A program made the position numbers and the translations under genes. The notes under the pieces were generated by a model. That model had not been told where the DNA came from. It made no database searches and saw nothing but the letters and a program-made list of their open reading frames with translations. 64,000 nucleotides of DNA from a virus, in IMG/VR virus record IMGVR_UViG_3300028920_000043, positions 47,211 through 111,210 of that record, one strand, 5' to 3'. This document shows positions 43,741 through 51,774 of the stretch, piece after piece (position 1 is the stretch's first letter; every line of letters begins with the position of its first letter).

Positions 43741-45288
43741 TTAAGCTACATCATTGAATAAACTGGAAAGTAAGTATTCCATCTCTCGTGGATCCACATC
43801 AAAATCCATGAAAAGTTTTTCACCATCCATACTAATAATATCCTTCATCTTATCCTCAGCCGTCACCGATGGCTTGACAGCTGGTTGAGATTGAACGGGC
43901 TTAATCGGATTTCCACCTTGCGTCTGCTGTCCGGGAACGAAAGGAGCATCTCCCCACGGTACAGGTCCAAGTCCCTTCAATGCTCGAACTTCATTAATGG
44001 TATTGACCGCGTTCTGCACATAAGTCTTATCTATATTTGCTTGCGTTTCTACATCAGCGCGGTCAATATCATCAAAATCCGCTACCACATCATAAATACC
44101 AAGACCATCCTGAACGATCTCTTTGGTATATGTATAGGATTCCAAGGCTAAAATAGGCTTGATTGCGTTTGCTTTGAATACTTCAATCTGCTGAACTGAA
44201 TTGAGACGCCCAGTTCCCACATCTCTTATTCCAAGAACAATCGGTTGCATGGAATAACATGACATAACTTTCTGAAGCAACCATCTTGCATACTCCATGA
44301 ACTCCATGTCTTTATTCTTGCCCGTTAGATCGAGAAATTCTGGTTTAGTTCCCACAAATGCCATTTTATGAGAGCGCCCTTTGAATTGAGCCCTCCACCA
44401 ATCGGCAAAACGTTTCAGTGCCGGCTTCTTCATTCCTCCCAAACCAACAATGCCGGACGGCATTGCATTGTTCTGAAAGAACTCGAGATTGTGGCGATCA
44501 GCAAACAGATCGGCAGCGATTGTTTGCTTCAATGATTCCAGGGGTGACAATCCATAAACTGATCCGGGTTGCGGATATTGGATCATGTAGATCAGTTCAT
44601 CCTTTTGAAACTCTGCGGCAGGTTCTCTGGGATTTTCAGGAAGGTATTGTAGATATGCCCGATTCGGAATAAGATTGCCATGCTTGTTTATATTTTTTCG
44701 TATGTATCTTGATTCTTGATTATAGATCTCTGCCAACTTTCCGGTTGTATCTTTTACTTTCTCCATGCACCCAGAATCCGATACCAATAAATCCAGTATC
44801 GTCTTCTTTCTGATATCCATGAAGCTTTCTTTTTCGAGATTAGGATCTTCAAAGAAGTCCATAACCGCATCCATATTTCTCTTGGTCTTATCCGGAATGC
44901 CTGTTGCTTCAGGACGCTTGGGACGGACCCTTACATGGACTGCTGTTGCCGTCTTTACTATGAGATCAATTATTGCACGAGACCAGGAATGGCTCCGATA
45001 GACTCCCCACATGAGATCAAGGGAGACCAAAGGTTCTCTAGGTACCCCATTTCTTCCCCCGTACCCCATTGCAGTCCGTAACTGCTGATTAATCGTTCCG
45101 CGCCGATTGCTCGAATCTCCTCGGGGCTTACCAAAATCGGGTCCGGTATCATTGTCGTCCGCCTTTATCATCTCTGCCTTTCTTTCGATATGAACAGCAG
45201 GCACCGGCAAGACTTTTGTTTCCTCAGCTTCTGTTTCTGATCCAGGAGATGATCCCAGACGCTTGAAGAATGTAATAATTTTACTCAT
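43741..45288 (-). CDS. Portal protein, HK97 family
   Basis: 515 residues from ATG 45288; a TTG extension to 45309 lacks a ribosome site. Portal signatures: VYRSHSWSRAIIDLIVKTAT, YGLSPLESLKQTIAADLFAD (hallmark SPLE), FFQNNAMPSGIVGLGG, MPSG loop, and LNSVQQIEVFKANAIKPILA. The C-terminus contains INEVRALKGLGPVPWGDAP, common in HK97-type portals. Forms the 12-mer DNA gate. Unusually, 18 kb of fibre, hydrolase and toxin-fusion genes separate it from the protease and capsid genes. Two palindromic elements lie in its upstream region. Confidence 0.93.
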   Translation of the reverse strand: MSKIITFFKRLGSSPGSETEAEETKVLPVPAVHIERKAEMIKADDNDTGPDFGKPRGDSSNRRGTINQQLRTAMGYGGRNGVPREPLVSLDLMWGVYRSHSWSRAIIDLIVKTATAVHVRVRPKRPEATGIPDKTKRNMDAVMDFFEDPNLEKESFMDIRKKTILDLLVSDSGCMEKVKDTTGKLAEIYNQESRYIRKNINKHGNLIPNRAYLQYLPENPREPAAEFQKDELIYMIQYPQPGSVYGLSPLESLKQTIAADLFADRHNLEFFQNNAMPSGIVGLGGMKKPALKRFADWWRAQFKGRSHKMAFVGTKPEFLDLTGKNKDMEFMEYARWLLQKVMSCYSMQPIVLGIRDVGTGRLNSVQQIEVFKANAIKPILALESYTYTKEIVQDGLGIYDVVADFDDIDRADVETQANIDKTYVQNAVNTINEVRALKGLGPVPWGDAPFVPGQQTQGGNPIKPVQSQPAVKPSVTAEDKMKDIISMDGEKLFMDFDVDPREMEYLLSSLFNDVA

Positions 45289-45312
45289 TGAAGATCCCCA
45301 AATATTCAAGCA

Positions 45313-45358
45313 GAGCTAGTTCAAAAGCTTTCACGCATGAAAGCTAACCATCCAGTCC
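45313..45358. repeat. Dispersed palindromic element, copy 4
   Basis: Core AGCTTTCACGCATGAAAGCT at 45326-45345, left flank GAGCTAGTTCAAA. It is 38-57 bp upstream of the portal ATG. Copy 5 repeats it, with 65 bp between equal positions. Confidence 0.85.
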
Positions 45359-45377
45359 AATTTGAAACTTTCAAGCA

Positions 45378-45423
45378 GAGCTAGTTCAAAAGCTTTCACG
45401 CATGAAAGCTAATGAACCGGTTA
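45378..45423. repeat. Dispersed palindromic element, copy 5 (extended 46 bp)
   Basis: Core at 45391-45410; left GAGCTAGTTCA, right TGAACCGGTT pair across an AA/AA mismatch. The order of loop and flanks is the inverse of copy 2. Confidence 0.85.
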
Positions 45424-45428
45424 AAAAT

Positions 45429-45450
45429 CTTATATAATTCTTATATAATT
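45429..45450. repeat. Tandem 11-bp AT-rich repeat
   Basis: CTTATATAATT occurs twice in tandem between the hairpin elements and the preceding stop. On the coding strand this reads AATTATATAAG twice, which contains possible -10-like sequence. Candidate promoter for portal and later genes; no clear -35 box. Confidence 0.5.
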
Positions 45451-45637
45451 ATGATCGATCAGACCCAGGAGAATCCTTAAACTTATCCTTAAGGGATTCC
45501 ACAAGATCTTTAAGCTCAATAAGGTTCTGATGAAAACCTCTCAATTCTATTATGACTATCAGCCCCAAGAGAGCATTAAGAAACCAAAAAATCAAAAAGC
45601 ATGTAAAGAATAAAGCATTCATATTAAGCAAATCCAA
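45449..45637 (-). CDS. Small membrane protein
   Basis: 62 residues; its start overlaps the TerL stop by 14 nt. One helix: FFTCFLIFWFLNALLGLIVI, then a charged helix ELRGFHQNLIELKDLVESLK. Ends DSPGSDRS. The nucleotides encoding PGSDRS are matched by a non-coding relic in the 27 kb repeat region. Function unknown. Confidence 0.65.
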   Translation of the reverse strand: MDLLNMNALFFTCFLIFWFLNALLGLIVIIELRGFHQNLIELKDLVESLKDKFKDSPGSDRS

Positions 45638-47288
45638 TATCCGATCCGGACTCCGTTATGACATCATAAATAGAACCACTTACTGCGTCCCATACATCCT
45701 TAGTTCCTTTAGAGCCATCTTCAAAGCGCTTAGGATGATCTACTTTCTTTCCCCCTTTATCTTCTAACCCTTTCGCTTCTTTAACCAAAACAGGATGGTA
45801 TGGAATCAAGGCACGGTTATCTAGTATGCAAGCCTGTACTTCCTCAAAAACAGTCAAGCCTCTATCAACAGATAATAAATCGACATCGTAACCGCGTTCC
45901 TCTAACTGTTGTCTGGTATCTAAAGATAATGCTTGGTCAAATGTTATTACTCCAAACTGCATACCCAAACCGGATAGCTGATAGATAAGCTCTCGCACCA
46001 CTCGAAGTTTTACATTCTTATTGGGTTCGGGCTTCCACCATGCTATTATATCCGTCTGAATTATCGGCTCTTCCCAGTCCTCTTCCTCTTCATCGTCCTT
46101 CCTCTTCTTACCTGTTACGCTTTTCCAACCCTCCAGATGTGAAACAGCAAAAGCACAAGGATCTTTTATTGATCCCAGGTCACCATGGGCACAATAAATA
46201 GTTCCGCGTTGAGGTCTGAAATTTGGATCCAACTGCTTCTTAGTAATACTGAAATTATAAGACAAATCTTTTCTAAAATATTCGTCCAAGCTCTCTACTT
46301 GCTCTTCTGTTCCCCAAACCGAATTAACTGATCTGGTGGGAATGGCAGCAAAGTTTCGCCTGGCTTTGATTGGATTCTTTTTGAATTCTGATTTGAAATC
46401 ATCCTTGGATACCTTCTCATTTATTTCCCATGTAGCTTTCTGAGACACAAAAGCAGAATCTTTCTCTTTTCTTAACTCCTCAAACTTTTGCATCTCAAAA
46501 CCATCAACCGATCTTGGTGAGGTAATGCCGATGAGTTTATAATGATTTGGAAAACGTGTGAAGCATGAGTCATAAAACGTATCCCAGCATGCCTCCGCGT
46601 TTGGCTTGTCATTTACATCCGTGAAATATGCAAGCTCATCCAGTATACCAACTCTAACAGCATACCCCAACCAAGAAATCGATCTTGAGTTACCAGATAA
46701 TACAAAGAGATTCTTATTGAATCTAATCTCTCCCCCGAATGGTAAAAACTCACCGAGATCCAACCCTTTGAATGAGTGCTCGACTTGTCTGAACCATTCA
46801 GAATGTTTTAACCGATTAACTGTAGAACCAAAGACAACATCCTGGGCTTGGCGACCGGCAGTCGATGTATTTATATAAAATATGGGATCACCGGGCGCCA
46901 AACCATAAAAGGATTGAGGACTTCTGTAGCCCAAATCAATATAGGCCTGACGAGCCATAATACAAGCAACGGCAAAACTTTTACCACTCCCCTTTCCCCA
47001 TAATAAAACAGCCTGTCTCACATTTGGCTGATCAATGGCTATAAGGGTATCCAAAACTTTATTGAAAATCTTGCCGCCCTTCGCCGGTGGGAATAAAGGC
47101 TTACTCCAACGTTCCAAGGCCATAAATTCCCTTCCGAGATAAAACTCTTCAGCGTCAACTGGATACTCCTCATAAACGCCTTGTTCTTCTTTTATTCCCG
47201 TGGCGATTTGAGAGAGCATCCAACTAGGACTTACACGCTTCTCTTCTCGGCGTTTTTGTGCTGTAGGCCTATCCTGCAGAATTCCCAT
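45624..47288 (-). CDS. terL: Terminase large subunit
   Basis: 554 residues. ATPase: Walker A GKGSGKS at residues 98-104 (VLLWGKGSGKSFAVA), Walker B GILDE with Asp217 and Glu218. The C-terminal nuclease half has IYCAHGDLGSIKDPCAFAVS (Asp370 a metal-ligand candidate), FGVITFDQALSLDTRQQL and GTKDVWDAVSGSIYDV, typical of the RNase H-fold terminase nuclease. An SPRSVDGFEM loop follows the motor core. TerL packages DNA through the portal. It lies after a glycosyltransferase rather than directly after a small subunit. Confidence 0.95.
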   Translation of the reverse strand: MGILQDRPTAQKRREEKRVSPSWMLSQIATGIKEEQGVYEEYPVDAEEFYLGREFMALERWSKPLFPPAKGGKIFNKVLDTLIAIDQPNVRQAVLLWGKGSGKSFAVACIMARQAYIDLGYRSPQSFYGLAPGDPIFYINTSTAGRQAQDVVFGSTVNRLKHSEWFRQVEHSFKGLDLGEFLPFGGEIRFNKNLFVLSGNSRSISWLGYAVRVGILDELAYFTDVNDKPNAEACWDTFYDSCFTRFPNHYKLIGITSPRSVDGFEMQKFEELRKEKDSAFVSQKATWEINEKVSKDDFKSEFKKNPIKARRNFAAIPTRSVNSVWGTEEQVESLDEYFRKDLSYNFSITKKQLDPNFRPQRGTIYCAHGDLGSIKDPCAFAVSHLEGWKSVTGKKRKDDEEEEDWEEPIIQTDIIAWWKPEPNKNVKLRVVRELIYQLSGLGMQFGVITFDQALSLDTRQQLEERGYDVDLLSVDRGLTVFEEVQACILDNRALIPYHPVLVKEAKGLEDKGGKKVDHPKRFEDGSKGTKDVWDAVSGSIYDVITESGSDIGFA

Positions 47289-47290
47289 GA

Positions 47291-48535
47291 TTACTCCTTA
47301 GCAGATGTCGACTCCGGTTCCTTTTCTTTTTCTTTCTCTGGCTCTTTGGTTTTGCTTGGTTTCTTCTTCAAATCCTTATCGAAGAATATTTGACCTGCTT
47401 GATACTGCTCAGCAGAGAAAGTACAGATTCTCTCGAGAATCTTAACCGCCCTCTTTCCCGTATCTTCAAGAGAGAGTGTGGTTTTCAATTTAGAAAGCTT
47501 ATCAGCTTTCTGTTTCTGCGCTTTCTTATCCTTGCCGTCTGATTCCGATGCCACTATAACTTCAATGGCTTTCTTTATGTAATCGCTCTCATCTCCCCAC
47601 TTAGCATAGGTAAGAAGATCCCCATACGTTTCCCGAAGTACCGGAAGATCGTAAGCGATACAAGGCTTATCAAGGCATAATGCCTCTCCCGGTGGCATAC
47701 CAAATCCCTCAAACGATGACGGAAATAGTAATGCCTTTGATTCTGCCAGATGATGAAACTTAGCCTCATCCCCAATCTCATCGATAAGGGAAATCTTCAC
47801 ATCCGACTTTCTTGCCAGGGATTCCAATGAACTTCGGATTTCAGGTTTCAGAAATCCACCGATCATTACCAACTCAAAATCCTTTCCCTGGCGCTTGAGC
47901 TCCGCGGCTACCCTTACAGGGGTCTTATAATTCTTATGCTCGATGAATCTGGAAATAAAGATGAGCTTGTCTTTTTCCTGCACATCCTTTATTTCCGAAA
48001 TGATTTTGGAATTGAGCGGGGTATTGAGAACGTAAAATGTCATCGGATTGGCCTCATCCAAATATTCCACCGCATACTTTTTACCGATCTCGGTGGAACA
48101 GAATATTCCGGAACAGCCCATTGCGGAAAACTTGATACCGCGCCATTGCTGTTCAACGTGCTTTGGAATATCACCGTTATACTTAACGCTGTATTCCCAG
48201 TTCGGAACATCAAAGATGAGAAGTAGCAGATGCTTCAGAAAGCGCTTTGCAAAGAACTTCGCACGTTCCGCGGCATCGAATGGAACTCCCATGACAAAAT
48301 CATAGTCATTGACTCGATTCTCAATCTGCTTTTCCCACTTCTCTGAGGTTACCACGCCAACGCTGGAATCCAACACACTCAGTACCGGTGATGGTCTTTC
48401 CGTCAAGACATCAACTCCAATACCCTGACCTACCAGAGCATTAGCAAGAAGACATGCATGATATTTTCCACCGGCATAGAACTTATAGTTACTGTTCATA
48501 AATAGGGCTACTTTACCCTTTTTGCCGAAACCCAT
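47291..48535 (-). CDS. GT4 glycosyltransferase between terminase genes
   Basis: 414 residues from ATG 48535 with a GAGGAGG site in the end of the previous gene. N-terminal Rossmann half: KYHACLLANALVGQGIGVDV and LLIFDVPNWEYS. The C-terminal donor half has LIFISRFIEHKNYKTPVRVA and FPSSFEGFGMPPGEALCLDK, the E-x7-E donor site. A charged linker KKKPSKTKEPEKEKEKEPES ends the protein. It is clearly paralogous to the GT4 domain of the 908-residue enzyme (shared GKYHA, DxPNW, STEIGKKY, FEGFG...AYDLPV). Ends 3 nt from the TerL ATG. Confidence 0.88.
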   Translation of the reverse strand: MGFGKKGKVALFMNSNYKFYAGGKYHACLLANALVGQGIGVDVLTERPSPVLSVLDSSVGVVTSEKWEKQIENRVNDYDFVMGVPFDAAERAKFFAKRFLKHLLLLIFDVPNWEYSVKYNGDIPKHVEQQWRGIKFSAMGCSGIFCSTEIGKKYAVEYLDEANPMTFYVLNTPLNSKIISEIKDVQEKDKLIFISRFIEHKNYKTPVRVAAELKRQGKDFELVMIGGFLKPEIRSSLESLARKSDVKISLIDEIGDEAKFHHLAESKALLFPSSFEGFGMPPGEALCLDKPCIAYDLPVLRETYGDLLTYAKWGDESDYIKKAIEVIVASESDGKDKKAQKQKADKLSKLKTTLSLEDTGKRAVKILERICTFSAEQYQAGQIFFDKDLKKKPSKTKEPEKEKEKEPESTSAKE

Positions 48536-48536
48536 T

Positions 48537-49094
48537 CTAATCCTCCTCATACCTAAATGGTTTCAACTCGTCAATAATCTTCAGACGTATCTTGTAATTA
48601 GAATATTTCTTTCCTATTAACTTTATCTTCTTTAGACGCCTAACCTCCTCTGTTATGTTTGACTGCCCTTTGAATACACGCCGAGCAGATGAGCGTGCCA
48701 ATCTCCTTTCCTTTACCGGCCAGTCAGGTGTTACCGGCCATTCATTATGCTTTTTAACTAACGCATAAATCTCTGTCCGTTTCCAATCCTTATACTGTGC
48801 CAGTACGTCAAGAAAATTGATAATCCTGTCAAACTCCTGTTGAGACTCCGGAATAAGCATGTTGTATCCGGTACTAGACGAACTACGAATTGGAGGACGA
48901 GTCGAGAGTTTCTCACTACCATTATCCTCTCCCGAAAGTCCTTTCTTTCTCCAACGATTATAGCACCGGGTACACATACCGCGGGCTTGCATATGGCATA
49001 TAATTCCTTGATATCTTTTCCCGAACTTTCTTCGGCACCTTATGCAGGTAGTACGCTTCCGCTTGTTTATTTTTCGCTTCCGTGTACCGCCCAT
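48537..49094 (-). CDS. Zinc-finger/HTH protein, possible terminase small subunit
   Basis: 185 residues from ATG 49094 (a GTG at 49103 is an alternative). N-terminal CIRCRRKFGKRYQGIICHM with ARGMCTRCYNRWRKKG forms a zinc finger or ribbon, then a Ser-rich linker and a helical segment (EFDRIINFLDVLAQYKDWKR; RRLARSSARRVFKGQSNITE) that may be a DNA-binding helix-turn-helix. Position two genes before TerL makes a small terminase subunit plausible, though a homing-type or other DNA-binding protein is possible. Confidence 0.6.
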   Translation of the reverse strand: MGGTRKRKINKRKRTTCIRCRRKFGKRYQGIICHMQARGMCTRCYNRWRKKGLSGEDNGSEKLSTRPPIRSSSSTGYNMLIPESQQEFDRIINFLDVLAQYKDWKRTEIYALVKKHNEWPVTPDWPVKERRLARSSARRVFKGQSNITEEVRRLKKIKLIGKKYSNYKIRLKIIDELKPFRYEED

Positions 49095-49115
49095 GTATGT
49101 CACCCAAAAGAAGAG

Positions 49116-49286
49116 TTATTTATGTTTACTCGGCCTCCCCTCTCTTGGAATAAAATCTGTTTCATCGTTATAAAACTTCTTTCGTTTATTCTTCCTATCT
49201 TTGTGAAGTTGCCTTACTACCGGGATTAGTAAAGCAATCAAAAGAAGAACAAACAGAACAACAGAAAAATATACATAGGATGGCAT
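49116..49286 (-). CDS. Small membrane protein
   Basis: 56 residues, AAAAGGAGG ribosome site. One helix: VYFSVVLFVLLLIALLIPVV, then basic RQLHKDRKNKRKKFYN. Function unknown. This gene is too short for many ORF filters but start, SD and amino-acid pattern are convincing. Confidence 0.65.
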   Translation of the reverse strand: MPSYVYFSVVLFVLLLIALLIPVVRQLHKDRKNKRKKFYNDETDFIPREGRPSKHK

Positions 49287-49287
49287 A

Positions 49288-49413
49288 TTAGCCTCCTTTT
49301 CTTATCTCCTCCTTTTTCTGTTTGGTTTCAGAATCAAGAGGATGTTTCCGCTTTTCATTCTTGAATGCTGCTGTCTTGACATCCTTCGTCTTTTTTATCC
49401 TTATCTTTTCCAC
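49288..49413 (-). CDS. Small basic protein
   Basis: 41 residues from a GTG at 49413 with AAGGAGC upstream: EKIRIKKTKDVKTAAFKNEK and a Lys/Glu-rich end. Highly charged, no domain. It ends within the ribosome site of the next gene. Confidence 0.55.
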   Translation of the reverse strand: MEKIRIKKTKDVKTAAFKNEKRKHPLDSETKQKKEEIRKGG

Positions 49414-49423
49414 GTATAGCTCC

Positions 49424-49633
49424 TTATGCCAAGATATTTATATTTTTTCCCAAATGAGGATATACTGACTCTTCTTGGACCAATGATTCGGCAATCAATT
49501 TCATTTCGTTTTCTGGATTTATCTTTACTCGTCTTCGGCGTACTCTATCTGCTTTCATCATTTTTTGAACTTCTCTTATCCAATACTGCTGAGTTATTGG
49601 ATCCACTGATGAAGATATTCTTCCTACTCTCAT
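49424..49633 (-). CDS. Small unknown protein
   Basis: 69 residues: MRVGRISSSVDPITQQYWIR, then a basic helix KMMKADRVRRRRVKINPENE. It starts inside the previous gene (89-nt overlap), preceded by AGAGGATTAGG. Possible DNA- or RNA-binding peptide; not recognised. Confidence 0.55.
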   Translation of the reverse strand: MRVGRISSSVDPITQQYWIREVQKMMKADRVRRRRVKINPENEMKLIAESLVQEESVYPHLGKNINILA

Positions 49634-49835
49634 ATCCTAATCCTCTAAGAATGTAATGAGTACTTTTCCATACCAAATAAAAAATAAATCCGAATAAACG
49701 AAGTATGAGCAAAAATGGTCCACCTATCAAGAGAACTGCTATAAGGACACAAGCCTTCTGCAGATTCTCTATACAAAATACATAGGCACCGTCCGCTTTT
49801 TTAGCGAACCAGTGATCTATTTCTTCAAAGGACAT
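49545..49835 (-). CDS. Membrane protein with two close helices
   Basis: 96 residues. N-terminal MSFEEIDHWFAKKADGAYVF, then KACVLIAVLLIGGPFLLILR and LFGFIFYLVWKSTHYILRG, i.e. a long hydrophobic hairpin. The C-terminus is basic. Unknown role; a reader may consider an inner-membrane superinfection or host-takeover protein. Confidence 0.6.
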   Translation of the reverse strand: MSFEEIDHWFAKKADGAYVFCIENLQKACVLIAVLLIGGPFLLILRLFGFIFYLVWKSTHYILRGLGYESRKNIFISGSNNSAVLDKRSSKNDESR

Positions 49836-49880
49836 TGGATCCGTTGAGATCCAAATGAAGAATAAAGATCTATTTTAATA

Positions 49881-50093
49881 TTAGGCAATAGCTACCTCCT
49901 TAAAGATTTCTTTAAGATCGCGAATATTCAATAACCGGAAATTCCTACAACAACAAAAGCACTCTCCGGATACTGTCGTTTCCGATCTCTGTTCCAAAGA
50001 TATCGGTCCATTGCAACTAGGACACTTACAAAAGAAGCCCAGTCTTTTAGCGTTATATACAGGAAGCTTCTGGCACTTAAAAGTACCTGACAT
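49881..50093 (-). CDS. Zinc-ribbon protein
   Basis: 70 residues from ATG 50093; a longer in-frame form from TTG 50237 overlaps the previous gene by 107 nt and is less likely. FFCKCPSCNGPISLEQRSET and ECFCCCRNFRLLN give a Cys-rich ribbon like Com-type or zinc-finger phage proteins. The C-terminal helix is DLKEIFKEVAIA. Function unknown. Confidence 0.6.
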   Translation of the reverse strand: MSGTFKCQKLPVYNAKRLGFFCKCPSCNGPISLEQRSETTVSGECFCCCRNFRLLNIRDLKEIFKEVAIA

Positions 50094-50130
50094 TCCCGAT
50101 TCTTGTGATTGGCTTGTCTGGATTTTGAAA

Positions 50131-50850
50131 TTAAACTTTCCCAGACTCTGATAAATTGGGCTGTCCCAAATGTTTTGGCGTTTCACGCCCTCCTGGCAAT
50201 CCAACACGCTTTTTATTCCTCCTTTCGAGAATCTCAATGATTACTTTGTTTTTGTCAGCCTCATTACTCAATACCGGACAGTTCGTTTTATCCTTCATGC
50301 AGTCTTCGTATTGAGGACAATTAACCGTATACTCAAAACTGTATCCTAATGCTTGTCGTTTATCTGGAACGTCATCCCGAATATTCATCTCCAGATGCTT
50401 CACGATAACTTCTACTTTCTTCTTGCTGGTGCTACAAACAATCTCGACTACCGTTTCTTCTTCAACCGTTTCTATCATCTTCTTAATCTCCTCATACTCT
50501 TCCAACAGTCGAAGTTGGTTAACCTCATCCGCAACTGCTTCTAATCGTCTTGCTTTTTGAAGCCGCCGTGGCATCATATATTGCCGAACAATCTCCTTTC
50601 TCGCCGCCTTCGACCGCATGACATAGCAGACCTTTCCGATCTCAGCACACCGAGAACAATTAATCAAACCCTTCGGCAAATAATCGAGAGCTCTATAATC
50701 CCGTGTCGTTTCAATAAACGAGTCACCAACATCCATCAGTATTTCCTTGTTGACAACAGGACACCAAAACTTAATGGCTCTCGGGGCCATGGATGCTTCG
50801 ATGGCTTCCAACTGCTTCATCTTATCCTTTGGTCTTATTATGTCCGCCAT
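50131..50850 (-). CDS. Unknown protein with Cys clusters and a coiled coil
   Basis: 239 residues. MADIIRPKDKMKQLEAIEAS, then INCSRCAEIGKVCYVMRSKA (C-x2-C...C), a long helix EVNQLRLLEEYEEIKKMIET, and a Cys-rich segment NCPQYEDCMKDKTNCPVLSN. No recognised family; probably an early metal-binding protein. Confidence 0.65.
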   Translation of the reverse strand: MADIIRPKDKMKQLEAIEASMAPRAIKFWCPVVNKEILMDVGDSFIETTRDYRALDYLPKGLINCSRCAEIGKVCYVMRSKAARKEIVRQYMMPRRLQKARRLEAVADEVNQLRLLEEYEEIKKMIETVEEETVVEIVCSTSKKKVEVIVKHLEMNIRDDVPDKRQALGYSFEYTVNCPQYEDCMKDKTNCPVLSNEADKNKVIIEILERRNKKRVGLPGGRETPKHLGQPNLSESGKV

Positions 50851-50851
50851 A

Positions 50852-51058
50852 TCAGTTCTCTCTACTTATTTGTTTTAGAGATTTAATCTCAATCCTATTA
50901 CCACAATTGAAACACTTACCATACCGCGTTCCATCATTTCTTTGCTTCAACTGTCCCCATCTAATAAACGCTTGGCATTTATCACAATGAACATACAACC
51001 GGCCCTGTGGTTCCGGACCGTTCTCCTTCAAAGACTTTTGTCTTTTGCGCTTTGCCAT
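50852..51058 (-). CDS. Zinc-ribbon protein
   Basis: 68 residues with a basic N-terminus. VHCDKCQAFIRWGQLKQRND followed by GKCFNCGNRIEIKSLKQI forms a C-x2-C...C-x2-C ribbon. Nucleic-acid binding is plausible. Confidence 0.65.
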   Translation of the reverse strand: MAKRKRQKSLKENGPEPQGRLYVHCDKCQAFIRWGQLKQRNDGTRYGKCFNCGNRIEIKSLKQISREN

Positions 51059-51082
51059 GTTACGCCTCCTTTCGGCAACACG

Positions 51083-51268
51083 TCAAGAAGCGCTTCCCCT
51101 TTCCTCCCTTCTATGTTTCAATATCATCTGCCTAACCGTCTGACCTATGATAATATCGGAATAGCGAGTTCTTTCTTCCTCAGACGGTATGTTCTGAGAT
51201 CTTCGTTCTTGTTTCCGCCTTTGCTTCTCCAAACGCTTTCGCTTACTCTTACTTTTAATCTTCTCCAT
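51083..51268 (-). CDS. Small basic helical protein
   Basis: 61 residues, Lys/Arg/Glu-rich: MEKIKSKSKRKRLEKQRRKQ, then ERTRYSDIIIGQTVRQMILK. Overlaps the previous gene by 14 nt. Not recognised. Confidence 0.55.
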   Translation of the reverse strand: MEKIKSKSKRKRLEKQRRKQERRSQNIPSEEERTRYSDIIIGQTVRQMILKHRREERGSAS

Positions 51269-51560
51269 CTTTTTCCTTCTTATCCACTATCAAAACGGTA
51301 TGAGTGAGCCCCAGCTTCTCGTAAGTCTCCATCCGGATAGAAATCCTGAACTTGTCGTTCTTGCAGTGAGGACAATATTCACAGACCCATTCATATGGAG
51401 GCACCTGAACGAACTCCTCACCAACTGCCAAAAAACCTTCGCACGATGGGCAAAGGGATCCCCAGCGGCATGTGCTTTCATCGATCTCCTGCCCTTCCGG
51501 AGTGTTCTTCAGCTCTACAGTGCTAAACAGACTCTGAGGAAGTTTGGTCTTTATTGTCAT
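51255..51560 (-). CDS. Zinc-ribbon protein
   Basis: 101 residues from ATG 51560, preceded by GGGAGGTGAGGACG. CRWGSLCPSCEGFLAVGEEF and WVCEYCPHCKNDKFRISIRM give several Cys pairs. Ends KKEKDGED. Unknown role. Confidence 0.65.
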   Translation of the reverse strand: MTIKTKLPQSLFSTVELKNTPEGQEIDESTCRWGSLCPSCEGFLAVGEEFVQVPPYEWVCEYCPHCKNDKFRISIRMETYEKLGLTHTVLIVDKKEKDGED

Positions 51561-51774
51561 CGTCCTCACCTCCCGTCTCTGATATTGGTACCGGCTTACC
51601 ATCGATCCAAGCGTTGGAGGTTGTTACGATCTTGCATGAGATTCCGTCATCCACTTCCTTCCTCTCGCGCTTAATCATAAGATGATGCCATTTACCTTCC
51701 GGATCGAACTTGATCCATGAATCAACATCGATACCAAAACCAAATCCACTGGGAGATTGCCTTATAATTATCAT
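51523..51774 (-). CDS. Small unknown protein
   Basis: 83 residues from ATG 51774, which overlaps the upstream stop (ATGA). MIIIRQSPSGFGFGIDVDSW and KWHHLMIKRERKEVDDG suggest a small alpha/beta protein; ends acidic. Not recognised. Confidence 0.58.
   Translation of the reverse strand: MIIIRQSPSGFGFGIDVDSWIKFDPEGKWHHLMIKRERKEVDDGISCKIVTTSNAWIDGKPVPISETGGEDDDNKDQTSSESV

Noticed and set aside
27223-45423. CRISPR array
   Set aside because: Hairpin copies are in pairs with no regular spacers and no cas genes; they are dispersed over the genome.
45313-45423. Hairpin pair as intrinsic terminators
   Set aside because: No T-run follows the stems on the coding strand and the copies lie upstream of gene starts, unlike the two real terminators at 23083 and 57537.
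50094-50237. N-terminal extension of the zinc-ribbon protein at 49881
   Set aside because: It needs a TTG start and a 107-nt overlap with the upstream gene; the zinc-binding part lies after ATG 50093.
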